NCBI RefSeq assembly: GCF_029051645.1
Contig: NZ_JAACFS010000009.1
Location: 1-64,000, forward strand
DNA from: Bradyrhizobium sp. CSA112
Lineage (GTDB): Bacteria > Pseudomonadota > Alphaproteobacteria > Rhizobiales > Xanthobacteraceae
Reading direction: 5' to 3'
DNA: 64,000 bases
A model generated the notes under the pieces. That model was not told where the DNA came from. It did no database searches and saw nothing but the letters and a program-made list of their open reading frames with translations. Below, piece by piece: positions 7,713 through 15,030 of this stretch; the stretch's first letter is position 1, and every line of letters starts with the position of its first letter. Both the position numbers and the translations under genes were made by a program.

Positions 7713-8885
7713 TCACGCGGCCAGCGTGTTCTCGACCAGCTTGATCCAGTAGGAGGTACCGAACACGATCGCCTCGTCGTTGAAATTGTAGGCGGGGTGA
7801 TGCAGGCCGGCGCTGTCGCCGTTGCCGCAGAAGATCAGCGCACCCGGCCGCTGCTCCAGCATGAAGGCGAAATCTTCGCCGGCCATCAGCGGTGGCATCA
7901 CATGCACATTGGCATCGCCGGCGATTTCGCTGGCTGCCCGTGTCGCAACTACCGTCTCCAGGGGATGGTTGACCGTTACCGGATAGCCGCGATCATAGGT
8001 CAGATCGATCCTGGCGCCCGTGACCTGCGCCACGCCGGCGACGACCTCGCGGACCCTTCTTTCCACCATTTTCCGCACTTCGCCGTTCAGGGTACGGACG
8101 GTGCCTTGCAGTTCCGCGGTATGCGGGATCACATTACGGGCGTTGCCGGCGTGAAATTCGCATATCGAAATCACCGCCGACTCCAGCGGATCGACGCTGC
8201 GCGAGACGATCGACTGTAGCGCGGTGATCAACTGCGCGCCGACAAGAACGGAATCGATGCATCGATGCGGCTGTGCGGCGTGCCCACCCCGTCCCTCGAT
8301 CTTGATGACGACGGCATCGCCTCCGGCCATGATCGGACCGGGCCGAAGCGCGAACGAGCCGACCGGAATGCCCGGACCGTTATGCATGCCGTAGACCTGC
8401 TCGATACCGAAGCGGTCCATCAGCCCGTCCTTGATCATCGCGGCGGCGCCCGCGCCGCCCTCTTCGGCCGGCTGGAAGATCACGACCGCATCGCCGGCGA
8501 AATTGCGAGTCTCGGCGAGATAGCGCGCCGCACCCAGCAGCATGGCGGTGTGGCCGTCATGGCCGCAGGCGTGCATTAAGCCCTTCGTCCTGGAGGCGTA
8601 GGCCAGATTGGTCGCCTCCTCGATCGGCAGCGCGTCCATATCCGCCCGCAGCCCGATAACCTTCACGTCACCCTTGCCAACGGGCCTGTTGCCCTTGATG
8701 ACACCGACGACACCGGTGCGGCCGAGACCGGTAATAACCTCGTCGCAGCCGAATTCCCGCAAACGGTCCGCCACCAATGCCGCAGTGCGGTGCACGTCGT
8801 AGAGCAATTCCGGGTGTTGATGAATATCCCGGCGCCAGGCCTGGATATCGGGTTGAAATTCGGCGACGCGGTTGACGATTGGCAT
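7713..8885 (-). CDS. M20-family amidohydrolase (hippurate hydrolase/aminoacylase type), copy 2
   Basis: This 390-residue protein is nearly the twin of the gene ending at 6393, starting with the same MPIVNRVA and keeping LRADMDALP, MHACGHDGH and PAEEGGAGA. I placed the start at ATG 8885 because its N-terminus then aligns with the paralogue; a longer frame to 9068 reads through palindromic repeat sequence. The 144-bp gap to copy 1 keeps similar words, as expected for a duplicated unit. Differences are concentrated in the dimerisation domain and the C-terminal third, which may mean different acyl or amino-acid preference. A GMC oxidoreductase is divergent from it. Confidence 0.87.
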   Translation of the reverse strand: MPIVNRVAEFQPDIQAWRRDIHQHPELLYDVHRTAALVADRLREFGCDEVITGLGRTGVVGVIKGNRPVGKGDVKVIGLRADMDALPIEEATNLAYASRTKGLMHACGHDGHTAMLLGAARYLAETRNFAGDAVVIFQPAEEGGAGAAAMIKDGLMDRFGIEQVYGMHNGPGIPVGSFALRPGPIMAGGDAVVIKIEGRGGHAAQPHRCIDSVLVGAQLITALQSIVSRSVDPLESAVISICEFHAGNARNVIPHTAELQGTVRTLNGEVRKMVERRVREVVAGVAQVTGARIDLTYDRGYPVTVNHPLETVVATRAASEIAGDANVHVMPPLMAGEDFAFMLEQRPGALIFCGNGDSAGLHHPAYNFNDEAIVFGTSYWIKLVENTLAA

Positions 8886-8995
8886 GGAGATAACAGACTT
8901 TCCGGGTTGAACGCTTCTGCCCTGTAGCATGCAAGGGGCGGTCCAACCAACGCACCCTGCCGCAGGCCCCATCCATGCAACGGCCCGGCGGCGGA

Positions 8996-9080
8996 GCATG
9001 GCCGGGCTTGTCCCGGCCATCCACGTCTGACTAATAAACGTCCAAGAAGACGTGGATGCCCGGAACAAGTCCGGGCATGA
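8996..9080. repeat. Long imperfect inverted repeat (REP/BIME-like)
   Basis: Two 33-base arms (8996-9028 and 9048-9080) pair with about five mismatches around a 19-base spacer. Each arm has its own inner hairpin, such as CCGGGCTTGTCCCGG. It sits between divergent genes and looks like a dispersed chromosomal repeat rather than an operator. Confidence 0.7.
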
Positions 9081-9106
9081 CGGCGTCGATGGGTGGAAAC
9101 TGAGAG

Positions 9107-10726
9107 ATGCCGAAGCGGCTTGAAGGCGATTTCGACTATATCGTGGTTGGCGCAGGGACAGCCGGCTGCATCATGGCCAACCGGCTCTCGGCCGATCCCG
9201 GGAATCGCGTGCTGCTGCTGGAGGCCGGCGGCAACGACAACTGGATCTGGTTTCACATCCCGGTCGGCTATCTCTTTGCGATCGGCAATCCGCGTTCGGA
9301 CTGGATGTTCAGGACCGAGCCGGAGCCCGGGCTCAACGGCCGCTCGCTTGCCTATCCCCGCGGCAAGGTGATCGGCGGCTGCTCCGCCATCAATGCGATG
9401 ATCTCGATGCGGGGCCAGGCCGCCGATTACGATCACTGGCGGCAGCTCGGGCTGACCGGCTGGGGCTATGACGACGTGCTGCCGCTGTTCAAGCGGCTCG
9501 AAGACCATTTCCTCGGGGAAAGCGAACATCACGGTACCGGCGGCGGCTGGCGCATCGAGGCGCCGCGGCTGTCCTGGGAGGTTCTCGACGCGGTCGGAGA
9601 CGCCGCCGAGGAAATGGGCATCAGGCGGATTGCCGATTTCAACACCGGCGACAATGAAGGCGTGAGCTATTTCCACGTCAACCAGAAGCGCGGCCGCCGC
9701 TGGTCTTCGGCGCGGGGTTTCCTCAAGCCGGTGCTGAACCGCAGCAATCTGCGGCTGGAAAAGCACGTGCTGGTCGACCGCCTGATCGTCGAGAACGGCC
9801 GCGCGGTCGGCGTGCGCTTCCTGCAAGGCAATGAAGTGATCGAGGCGCGCACCAGGGGCGAAGTTGTTTTGTGCGCGGGATCGATCGGCTCGACGCAGGT
9901 GCTGCACCGCTCCGGCATCGGCCCGGCCGACTGGCTCTCGCCGCTCGGCATCGATGTGGCGCTCGACAGACCGGGCGTCGGGCGCAATCTGCAGGACCAT
10001 CTGCAGCAGCGCGCGATCTACAAGGTCGAGGGCGTGCGCACGCTGAACGAGACCTACTGGTCGCTGATCCGTCGCGGGATGATGGGGCTCGACTACGCCT
10101 TCCGCCGCCGCGGACCGCTGACCATGGCGCCATCGCAGCTCGGCATCTTCACCCGCTCCGACGCTACCCGCGCGCGCGCCAACATCCAGTTTCATGTGCA
10201 GCCGCTGTCGCTCGACAAGTTCGGCGATCCCCTGCACCGCTTCCCCGCCATTACCGTCAGCGCCTGCAACCTGCAGCCGACCTCGCGCGGCACCGTGCGC
10301 ATCCGCTCCGCAAAACCTGACGAAGCGCCCTCGATTGCGCCGAACTATCTCTCGACCGACGACGACCGTCAGGTCGCAGCCGATGCCATCCGCACCACGC
10401 GGCGGCTGATGAAGCAGAAACGACTCGAACGCTATCGCCCGGTAGAATATCTCCCCGGCCCCAGCGTCGGTGACGACGACGCCTCATTGGCAAAGGCCGC
10501 GGGCGATATCGGCACCACGATCTTTCATCCGGTGGGGACCGCGAAGATGGGTACGGCGAACGACCCGATGGCCGTCGTCGACGAGCGCCTGCGATTCTTT
10601 GGGCTCGCCGGTTTGCGCGTCGCCGATGCGTCGGTGATGCCAACGATCACATCGGGCAATACCAACACGCCGACCGCGATGATCGCGGAGAAAGGCGCGA
10701 CGATAATCCTGGAGGATGCGCGCTGA
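9107..10726 (+). CDS. GMC-family FAD-dependent oxidoreductase (choline dehydrogenase-like)
   Basis: The 539-residue protein begins with a Rossmann FAD-binding segment, GAGTAG at 15-20, and has the GMC signature 1 region around RGKVIGGCSAINAM (about 84-97) and signature 2 GSIGSTQVLHRSGIGP (about 264-279). The C-terminal HPVGTAKMG (about 470-478) carries the catalytic His, and DASVMPTITSGNTNTPTAMIAEKGA is the usual FAD-contacting end. GMC enzymes oxidise primary alcohols such as choline or long-chain and aromatic alcohols; the substrate is not apparent. It stands alone and is divergent from the M20 pair. A decayed fragment of a second such gene lies 0.8 kb downstream. Confidence 0.88.
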   Translation: MPKRLEGDFDYIVVGAGTAGCIMANRLSADPGNRVLLLEAGGNDNWIWFHIPVGYLFAIGNPRSDWMFRTEPEPGLNGRSLAYPRGKVIGGCSAINAMISMRGQAADYDHWRQLGLTGWGYDDVLPLFKRLEDHFLGESEHHGTGGGWRIEAPRLSWEVLDAVGDAAEEMGIRRIADFNTGDNEGVSYFHVNQKRGRRWSSARGFLKPVLNRSNLRLEKHVLVDRLIVENGRAVGVRFLQGNEVIEARTRGEVVLCAGSIGSTQVLHRSGIGPADWLSPLGIDVALDRPGVGRNLQDHLQQRAIYKVEGVRTLNETYWSLIRRGMMGLDYAFRRRGPLTMAPSQLGIFTRSDATRARANIQFHVQPLSLDKFGDPLHRFPAITVSACNLQPTSRGTVRIRSAKPDEAPSIAPNYLSTDDDRQVAADAIRTTRRLMKQKRLERYRPVEYLPGPSVGDDDASLAKAAGDIGTTIFHPVGTAKMGTANDPMAVVDERLRFFGLAGLRVADASVMPTITSGNTNTPTAMIAEKGATIILEDAR

Positions 10727-10770
10727 CGCGCGAACGAACAAGTCCAGGCTATCGCCCCCGTAATAGAGGC

Positions 10771-11334
10771 TCAAGCTGCCGCGGCCGGTAGGTTGGTCAC
10801 TTCGCCGCGCGCCGGATAGTCCTTGCCGATGACGTAGTCGATGGCGCCGAGAATATCGGCGAAATGCGGCCGCGCGAACGGCATCGTCTGTACGCTGGCG
10901 AAATAGAGCGTGTGGTCCGCCCGCACCAGAAACAGCCCTGGCTCTGAAAACAAACCCGGTTCCTCGACTCCGGCAGACGTCATTCCGCGGCCCGTCGAAA
11001 CGTACAATCCCCACGCACGAGCGACATGGAGATCAAGGCCAAATCCCAGCCTTAGGTTCGGTAGCCTCCATTCTCGTTTGCTGCGGTCCGCGCGCTCGGC
11101 ATCGTCGGATGATATCGCGACGACGCTAACGCCCCGCTTGGCGAAATCCGGCAGCTTTGTTTCCAAGTCACCTAGCTGCATCCGGCAAATCGGGCAGTGC
11201 AGACCACGATAAAATACGACCATGGTGAAGCGCTCTGGATTTTCGGCGGCAATATCGAAGCGCCCGCCACCAACCAAGCTTACTGCAAGAGTCGGAACGA
11301 GCTGGCGCGGAATAAGCGGCGTGATGTCATTCAT
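10771..11334 (-). CDS. Peroxiredoxin-like (AhpC/TSA-type) thioredoxin-fold protein
   Basis: The 187-residue protein has a thioredoxin-like fold with FYRGLHCPICR, placing a CxxC pair at Cys47 and Cys50 after a hydrophobic strand. A SVVAISSD segment follows near residue 90, and a helix-strand end ALLVRADHTLYF-like region near 140. This matches the peroxiredoxin-like AhpC/TSA group used in thiol redox or peroxide detoxification. There is no signal peptide. It is convergent with the GMC oxidoreductase gene, 44 bp between stops. Exact substrate is unknown. Confidence 0.78.
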   Translation of the reverse strand: MNDITPLIPRQLVPTLAVSLVGGGRFDIAAENPERFTMVVFYRGLHCPICRMQLGDLETKLPDFAKRGVSVVAISSDDAERADRSKREWRLPNLRLGFGLDLHVARAWGLYVSTGRGMTSAGVEEPGLFSEPGLFLVRADHTLYFASVQTMPFARPHFADILGAIDYVIGKDYPARGEVTNLPAAAA

Positions 11335-11497
11335 GGGTCAGCTCCACTTGCTTCTCGTCTAGCAAATAGGCACATTCGCCCGCATTTGACATTCGCCCTC
11401 GATCACGCTCAGGTGAATGAACAGCGCCGGTCGTTGCCGCAAGACGCTGTGCGCAAGCGACGTCATCCGACAGCCACACTGTCCCAACCCAACGCCA

Positions 11498-11710
11498 CCT
11501 TGTCGGCGACGACGGTGCGTTGCATCGGGTGGGGACCGCCAAGATGGGTACCGCCAACGACCCGCGCCGGTGGTTGACGAGCGACTGCGGCTTTACGGCA
11601 TCGCCGGCTTGCGCGTCGCAGACGCGTCGGTGATGCCGACGATCACGTCGGGCAACACCAACACGCCGACGGCGATGATTGCGTAGAAAGGCGCCGCGAT
11701 GATTTTGTAA
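11498..11710 (+). pseudogene. 3' remnant of a second GMC oxidoreductase gene
   Basis: This segment is about 80% identical by eye to the last 200 bp of the intact GMC gene: it contains GTGGGGACCGCCAAGATGGG, then a frameshift near 11565, then the codons for GLRVADASVMPTITSGNTNT, and a premature TAG at 11684. There is no matching 5' part. Divergence at synonymous positions suggests an old paralogue that has mostly been deleted rather than a recent duplication. Confidence 0.75.
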
Positions 11711-11755
11711 GACGCAAGGTAGCCGCTTCGCTGAACGTGGCGCGAGACACTCGCG

Positions 11756-12022
11756 CTACTGCGCCCTGCGATTGTGTCTCGGCGCGACCGATCTCTGCCG
11801 CAGCCGCGGCGCGGGCACAGCCTCGTTGTAATAGGCGTTGGAATTGTAATAGGCGTTGGATTGATCGAACGATCGATAGGCCGGCCGGCCGCCTAGCACA
11901 TCGGCATTGGGATGAAAGAAGGAATAGGCCCCCGGCTCCTGGATCGCAGGTTGCGCGAATACCGGCGCTGCAATCGCGGTCATCAGAAACGCGGCGGCGA
12001 GTGTTGGGATCGACTTGGTCAT
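11756..12022 (-). CDS. Small secreted protein of unknown function
   Basis: The 88-residue product opens with a clear Sec signal peptide: MTKS, a hydrophobic stretch LAAAFLMTAIAAP, and an AQP cleavage region near residue 24. The mature part is about 64 residues, rich in Tyr, Asn, Pro and Arg, and contains two copies of SNAYYN in a row. No domain is recognised. GAGGATCTCACCG precedes the ATG, which supports the start. The basic tail (RLRQRSVAPRHNRRAQ) is unusual. Function unknown. Confidence 0.6.
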   Translation of the reverse strand: MTKSIPTLAAAFLMTAIAAPVFAQPAIQEPGAYSFFHPNADVLGGRPAYRSFDQSNAYYNSNAYYNEAVPAPRLRQRSVAPRHNRRAQ

Positions 12023-12242
12023 CGGTGAGATCCTCTTGTTTTGAAGTCACCCCACCCAATTGGGTATCGCGCCGCAAATGCGGATAGCTGTGCGACGGCT
12101 CTCACCGCGATTTGAAAAGCCGTGCGCGAAAATCCCGATGGCGTGAACGCGCGGAATATCCCTCGTCGGCAAACGCGCAGAATATTCGTCTACAAATGAA
12201 ACGATCGACGCAATGCTTCTGCTAGTGCGCGGCAGCGCTGGA

Positions 12243-12325
12243 GGGCGGATTGGCGCAGCGTTGTCCGCCAACAAGCGTTGTGCGGTGAGACTTGCTGCGG
12301 ATGGCGCTTCGCTAGTCCGCCCTAC
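12243..12325. repeat. Intergenic dispersed repeat (GCGGAT...ATCCGC type)
   Basis: Two related halves, GGGCGGATTGGCGCAGCG and GCGGATGGCGCTTCGCTA followed by GTCCGCCCTACG, form imperfect inverted and direct repeats. This wording is common between genes in Bradyrhizobium and Rhodopseudomonas. A minus-strand open frame across it has no family match. Confidence 0.5.
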
Positions 12326-12333
12326 GATCAAGG

Positions 12334-12741
12334 CTATGACTGCGGCGGATAGCGCTCGAAGGTCGGCAGTTCGTGCGCACGCTCCATCCAGCGCAGGCGC
12401 TCTGCGGTCTGGATATGCATCATCGCCGGAACGGCGTCGGGGTCGTCATAGGTCGCGCTCTGAATGTCGACGATGCCGGGCATGATATTCGCGTTGGTGT
12501 AGAACAGGCCCGTGCCGCAATCGGCGCAGAATTGCCGCCGGCCATGTTCGGAGGACTTGTAGAGCTTCGGCGTCCCCTTCGTCACCTTGAGCGCGTCCTC
12601 CGCATACATCGTCCAGCCGACAACAGGCGCGCCAGCGTGACGCCGGCAATCAGCGCAGTGACACAGCGCATGAACGATCGGTTCGCCCTCGATCTGATAG
12701 CGGATAGCGCCGCAGTGACAGCCGCCGGTGATGTTGACCAT
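12334..12741 (-). CDS. GFA-family (glutathione-dependent formaldehyde-activating-like) zinc protein
   Basis: The 135-residue protein has the GFA/CENP-V fold zinc ligands: CHCGAIRY at 8-15, CHCADCRRH near 28-36, and CADCGTGLFY near 77-86. Family members bind zinc, and some condense glutathione with formaldehyde; most bacterial copies have no tested function. GGAGGAG lies four bases before the ATG at 12741, so I prefer it over a GTG four codons upstream. It follows a palindromic repeat and has no operon partners. Confidence 0.82.
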   Translation of the reverse strand: MVNITGGCHCGAIRYQIEGEPIVHALCHCADCRRHAGAPVVGWTMYAEDALKVTKGTPKLYKSSEHGRRQFCADCGTGLFYTNANIMPGIVDIQSATYDDPDAVPAMMHIQTAERLRWMERAHELPTFERYPPQS

Positions 12742-12757
12742 GCACTCCTCCACTCCG

Positions 12758-12877
12758 CGTCATTGCGAGGAGCGTCAGCGACGAAGCAATCCACCTCTTT
12801 GCTTGCGGAGCCGTGGATTGCTTCGCTGAGCCTGTCATCGGGCGCGCATTCGCGCGACCCGTTGGCTCGCAATGACG
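12758..12877. repeat. Palindromic dispersed repeat between the GFA gene and hpnO
   Basis: It starts CGTCATTGCGAGGAGCG and ends with GCTCGCAATGACGG, so the outer ends are inverted. GAAGCAATCCAC and GTGGATTGCTTC form an inner inverted pair. This is a well-known wording in rhizobial and other alphaproteobacterial genomes. It ends 4 bp from the hpnO stop codon. Confidence 0.75.
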
Positions 12878-12880
12878 GAC

Positions 12881-14272
12881 CTACGCCGACTTCCTGACTG
12901 CGTTGTCGACCAGCGTCTTGCCGAGCGACCAGATCGCACCGGGCACCTTGTGGCTGGCAGCGATGACGTCGTCGAACGACTTTGCAATCCAGGCGCAATC
13001 TTCCTGGGTGATCACGAGCGGCGGCAGCAGCTTGATGGTGTGGCTGCCGTGGCCGGAGACCTGCGTCAGGATCTTGTGATCCTTGAACAGCGGCACGGTG
13101 ATGAGCTGGCAGAACAGGCCCTTGTTGGCGGTCTCCAGGAGATTCCACGAAGCCTTCAGCTTCAGCGATTTCGGCGGACCGAACTCGATGCCGATCATCA
13201 GTCCCTTGCCGCGGACTTCCTTCAGCAATTCATAGCCCGGCACCATGCGGGTCAGCGCGAGGCGAAGCTCGGCGCCGCGCCTGGCGGCCTGCTCGACCAG
13301 TCTTTCCTGCTTGATCACGTCGAGCGTTGCGATGCCGGCGGCCATCGCCAGATCGTTCTTCGCAAAGGTCGAGCCGTGCACGACGGCGCGGTCCATCTGG
13401 TTGAAGATCTTATCGAAGATGTGCTTGCGCGTCAGCAGCGCGCCGACCGGGACATGGCCGCCCGACAGCGCCTTCGCCAGCAGCACCATGTCCGGCTCGA
13501 CATTCCAGTGCTCGACCGCGAGGAATTTTCCGGTACGGCCGACACCGGTCTGGATTTCGTCGGCGATGAAGATGGTGCCGTATTTTTTGCACAGCGCGGC
13601 CGCGCCCGGCAGGAATTCGTCCGTGGGCAGGTTGACGCCCTTGCCCTGGATCGGCTCGACGATGAAGGCTGCGACCTGGCGCGAAGACAACGCCTGCTCC
13701 AGCGCAGCGAGATCGTTGAAAGGAATCTGCGTGCATCCCGGCAGCACCGGTTCGAATCCGGAGCGGAAGTTCGCATCGTCCATCAGCGACAGCGCGCCGT
13801 AGGACAGGCCGTGGAAGGAATGGGAGCAGGAGACGATGCCGGGACGGCCGGTCGCGCCGCGCGCGAACTTGATGGCGGCCTCGACGGTCTCGGCGCCGGA
13901 ATTGGCAAAGAACACCTTGTCCAGATATGGCACATGTTCAAGCAGGCGTTCCGCCAGCACACCCGCGAGCGTGGAGACGTCGAGTTGCACCAGATTGGGA
14001 AAATCGCTGTCGAGCACGCTCTTGAGCGCCTGACGCAGCGCCGGATGATTGCGGCCAATCGCAAAAACGCCAAATCCGCTCAGTAGATCAAGATAGCGGG
14101 CCCCGTCACGATCGAACAGGTATTGACCTTGACCCTTCTGAAAACCCACATCGTAGCCGATGGTCCTCAGCACCCGGACGAGCTGCTCGTTCAGGTGGCG
14201 CGCATGCATGGAACTGCGCTGCGCCTGCCGCTCAACAAACAGCTCGGAAACGTCTAGATATGAACTTGGCAT
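12881..14272 (-). CDS. hpnO: HpnO-like class III aminotransferase (aminobacteriohopanetriol synthesis)
   Basis: This 463-residue PLP enzyme of aminotransferase class III shows EPIQGKGV (206-213), FIADEIQTGVGRTG (235-248, Asp238 for the PLP nitrogen) and AKALSGG with Lys267 as the likely Schiff-base lysine. In Rhodopseudomonas and Bradyrhizobium the aminotransferase next to hpnN is HpnO, which converts a hopanoid aldehyde or ribosylhopane-derived intermediate to 35-aminobacteriohopanetriol. Assignment as HpnO rests on this location beside hpnN; by motifs alone it could be another omega-aminotransferase. It is divergent from the DUF2147 gene. Confidence 0.75.
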   Translation of the reverse strand: MPSSYLDVSELFVERQAQRSSMHARHLNEQLVRVLRTIGYDVGFQKGQGQYLFDRDGARYLDLLSGFGVFAIGRNHPALRQALKSVLDSDFPNLVQLDVSTLAGVLAERLLEHVPYLDKVFFANSGAETVEAAIKFARGATGRPGIVSCSHSFHGLSYGALSLMDDANFRSGFEPVLPGCTQIPFNDLAALEQALSSRQVAAFIVEPIQGKGVNLPTDEFLPGAAALCKKYGTIFIADEIQTGVGRTGKFLAVEHWNVEPDMVLLAKALSGGHVPVGALLTRKHIFDKIFNQMDRAVVHGSTFAKNDLAMAAGIATLDVIKQERLVEQAARRGAELRLALTRMVPGYELLKEVRGKGLMIGIEFGPPKSLKLKASWNLLETANKGLFCQLITVPLFKDHKILTQVSGHGSHTIKLLPPLVITQEDCAWIAKSFDDVIAASHKVPGAIWSLGKTLVDNAVRKSA

Positions 14273-14373
14273 TCGCTACATACGTCGGTTGATGGCCGCT
14301 TCGTCAACTGAAAATGCTCAATGCGGCGTTTTGACCCCGCTTCGGATCATCTACTTAAACACAGGTTTGGACC

Positions 14374-15030
14374 ATGTTGCACTGCCCAAGAACTGTCGCG
14401 CGTACAATAGTGTATTCGGGAATCATTTTAGCCACAGGTGTTAATACGGTACTCGCTGCCGATCCCACTGGTGACTGGAAAGTAGCCGATGGTGTCGCCA
14501 ACATCCGCGTCGCCCAATGCAGCGGCAACATGTGGGGCGTCGTGGCCTGGGAAAAGACGCCGGGCGGCAAGGACAAGAACAATCCGGATACCGCAAAGCA
14601 GAGCCGACCGACCTTGGGCATGCCGATCCTGATCGACATGAAGAAGAAGCCCGGCGTCGATGCCTGGGAGGGCGAAGTCTACAACGCCAAGGACGGACAG
14701 CTCTACAGCTCGACGATCAAGCCGGTCGGCGCCGATCAGCTCGAGATTCAAGGCTGCGTGCTGGGCTTCCTGTGCGGCGGTGAAACCTGGACCCGTGTCG
14801 GGCCGCCGATCCCCTCGAGCCCTGCCAACAGCATGGCCAAGGGCGCGCCGAAGGCTGCACCCGGCGCACCGCCAAAGACCGCCGCGCCGGTCGCTCCGCC
14901 GAAGACCACGGGTGCGGTAAATCCTGCACCCGCGCCGAAGCCCGCGCCCGGTCAGAAGCAGGCGGCCGGCCAACCCAGCGATATCGGCGATATCTGCCTA
15001 CTGCCCGACATCGCGCGGTTTGCCCATTAG
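14374..15030 (+). CDS. Secreted DUF2147-domain protein
   Basis: The 218-residue product has a signal peptide (about 1-28, ending TVLAADP) and then a DUF2147 domain (about 30-146), including GDWKVADGVANI, GNMWGVVAW and the conserved ending CVLGFLCGGETWTRV. The tail (150-205) is rich in Ala, Pro and Lys and probably unstructured. The last 11 codons are antisense to the end of hpnN, so the two convergent genes share 33 bp. DUF2147 proteins are periplasmic and of unknown function. Location between hpnO and hpnN makes an envelope role plausible but not shown. Confidence 0.78.
   Translation: MLHCPRTVARTIVYSGIILATGVNTVLAADPTGDWKVADGVANIRVAQCSGNMWGVVAWEKTPGGKDKNNPDTAKQSRPTLGMPILIDMKKKPGVDAWEGEVYNAKDGQLYSSTIKPVGADQLEIQGCVLGFLCGGETWTRVGPPIPSSPANSMAKGAPKAAPGAPPKTAAPVAPPKTTGAVNPAPAPKPAPGQKQAAGQPSDIGDICLLPDIARFAH

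Noticed and set aside
9062..9087. GGAAC followed 17 bases later by CGTC upstream of the GMC gene
   Set aside because: The -10 half lacks the final T of CGTT and the whole site lies in a dispersed inverted repeat.
8663..10237. Minus-strand frame of 524 codons across the GMC gene and the M20 copy 2 start
   Set aside because: Crosses two real genes and a repeat, and lacks any recognisable domain.
12047..12331. 94-codon minus-strand frame over the repeat at 12243-12325
   Set aside because: Its sequence is mainly a dispersed repeat and has no start signal or domain.
13745..13765. GGTTCGAATCC, which resembles a tRNA T-loop
   Set aside because: It lies inside the hpnO coding sequence, has no matching acceptor or anticodon stems, and is explained by the codons there.
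12872..14086. Plus-strand frame of 404 codons antisense to hpnO
   Set aside because: Antisense shadow of a strongly conserved aminotransferase in a GC-rich genome; no motifs of its own.
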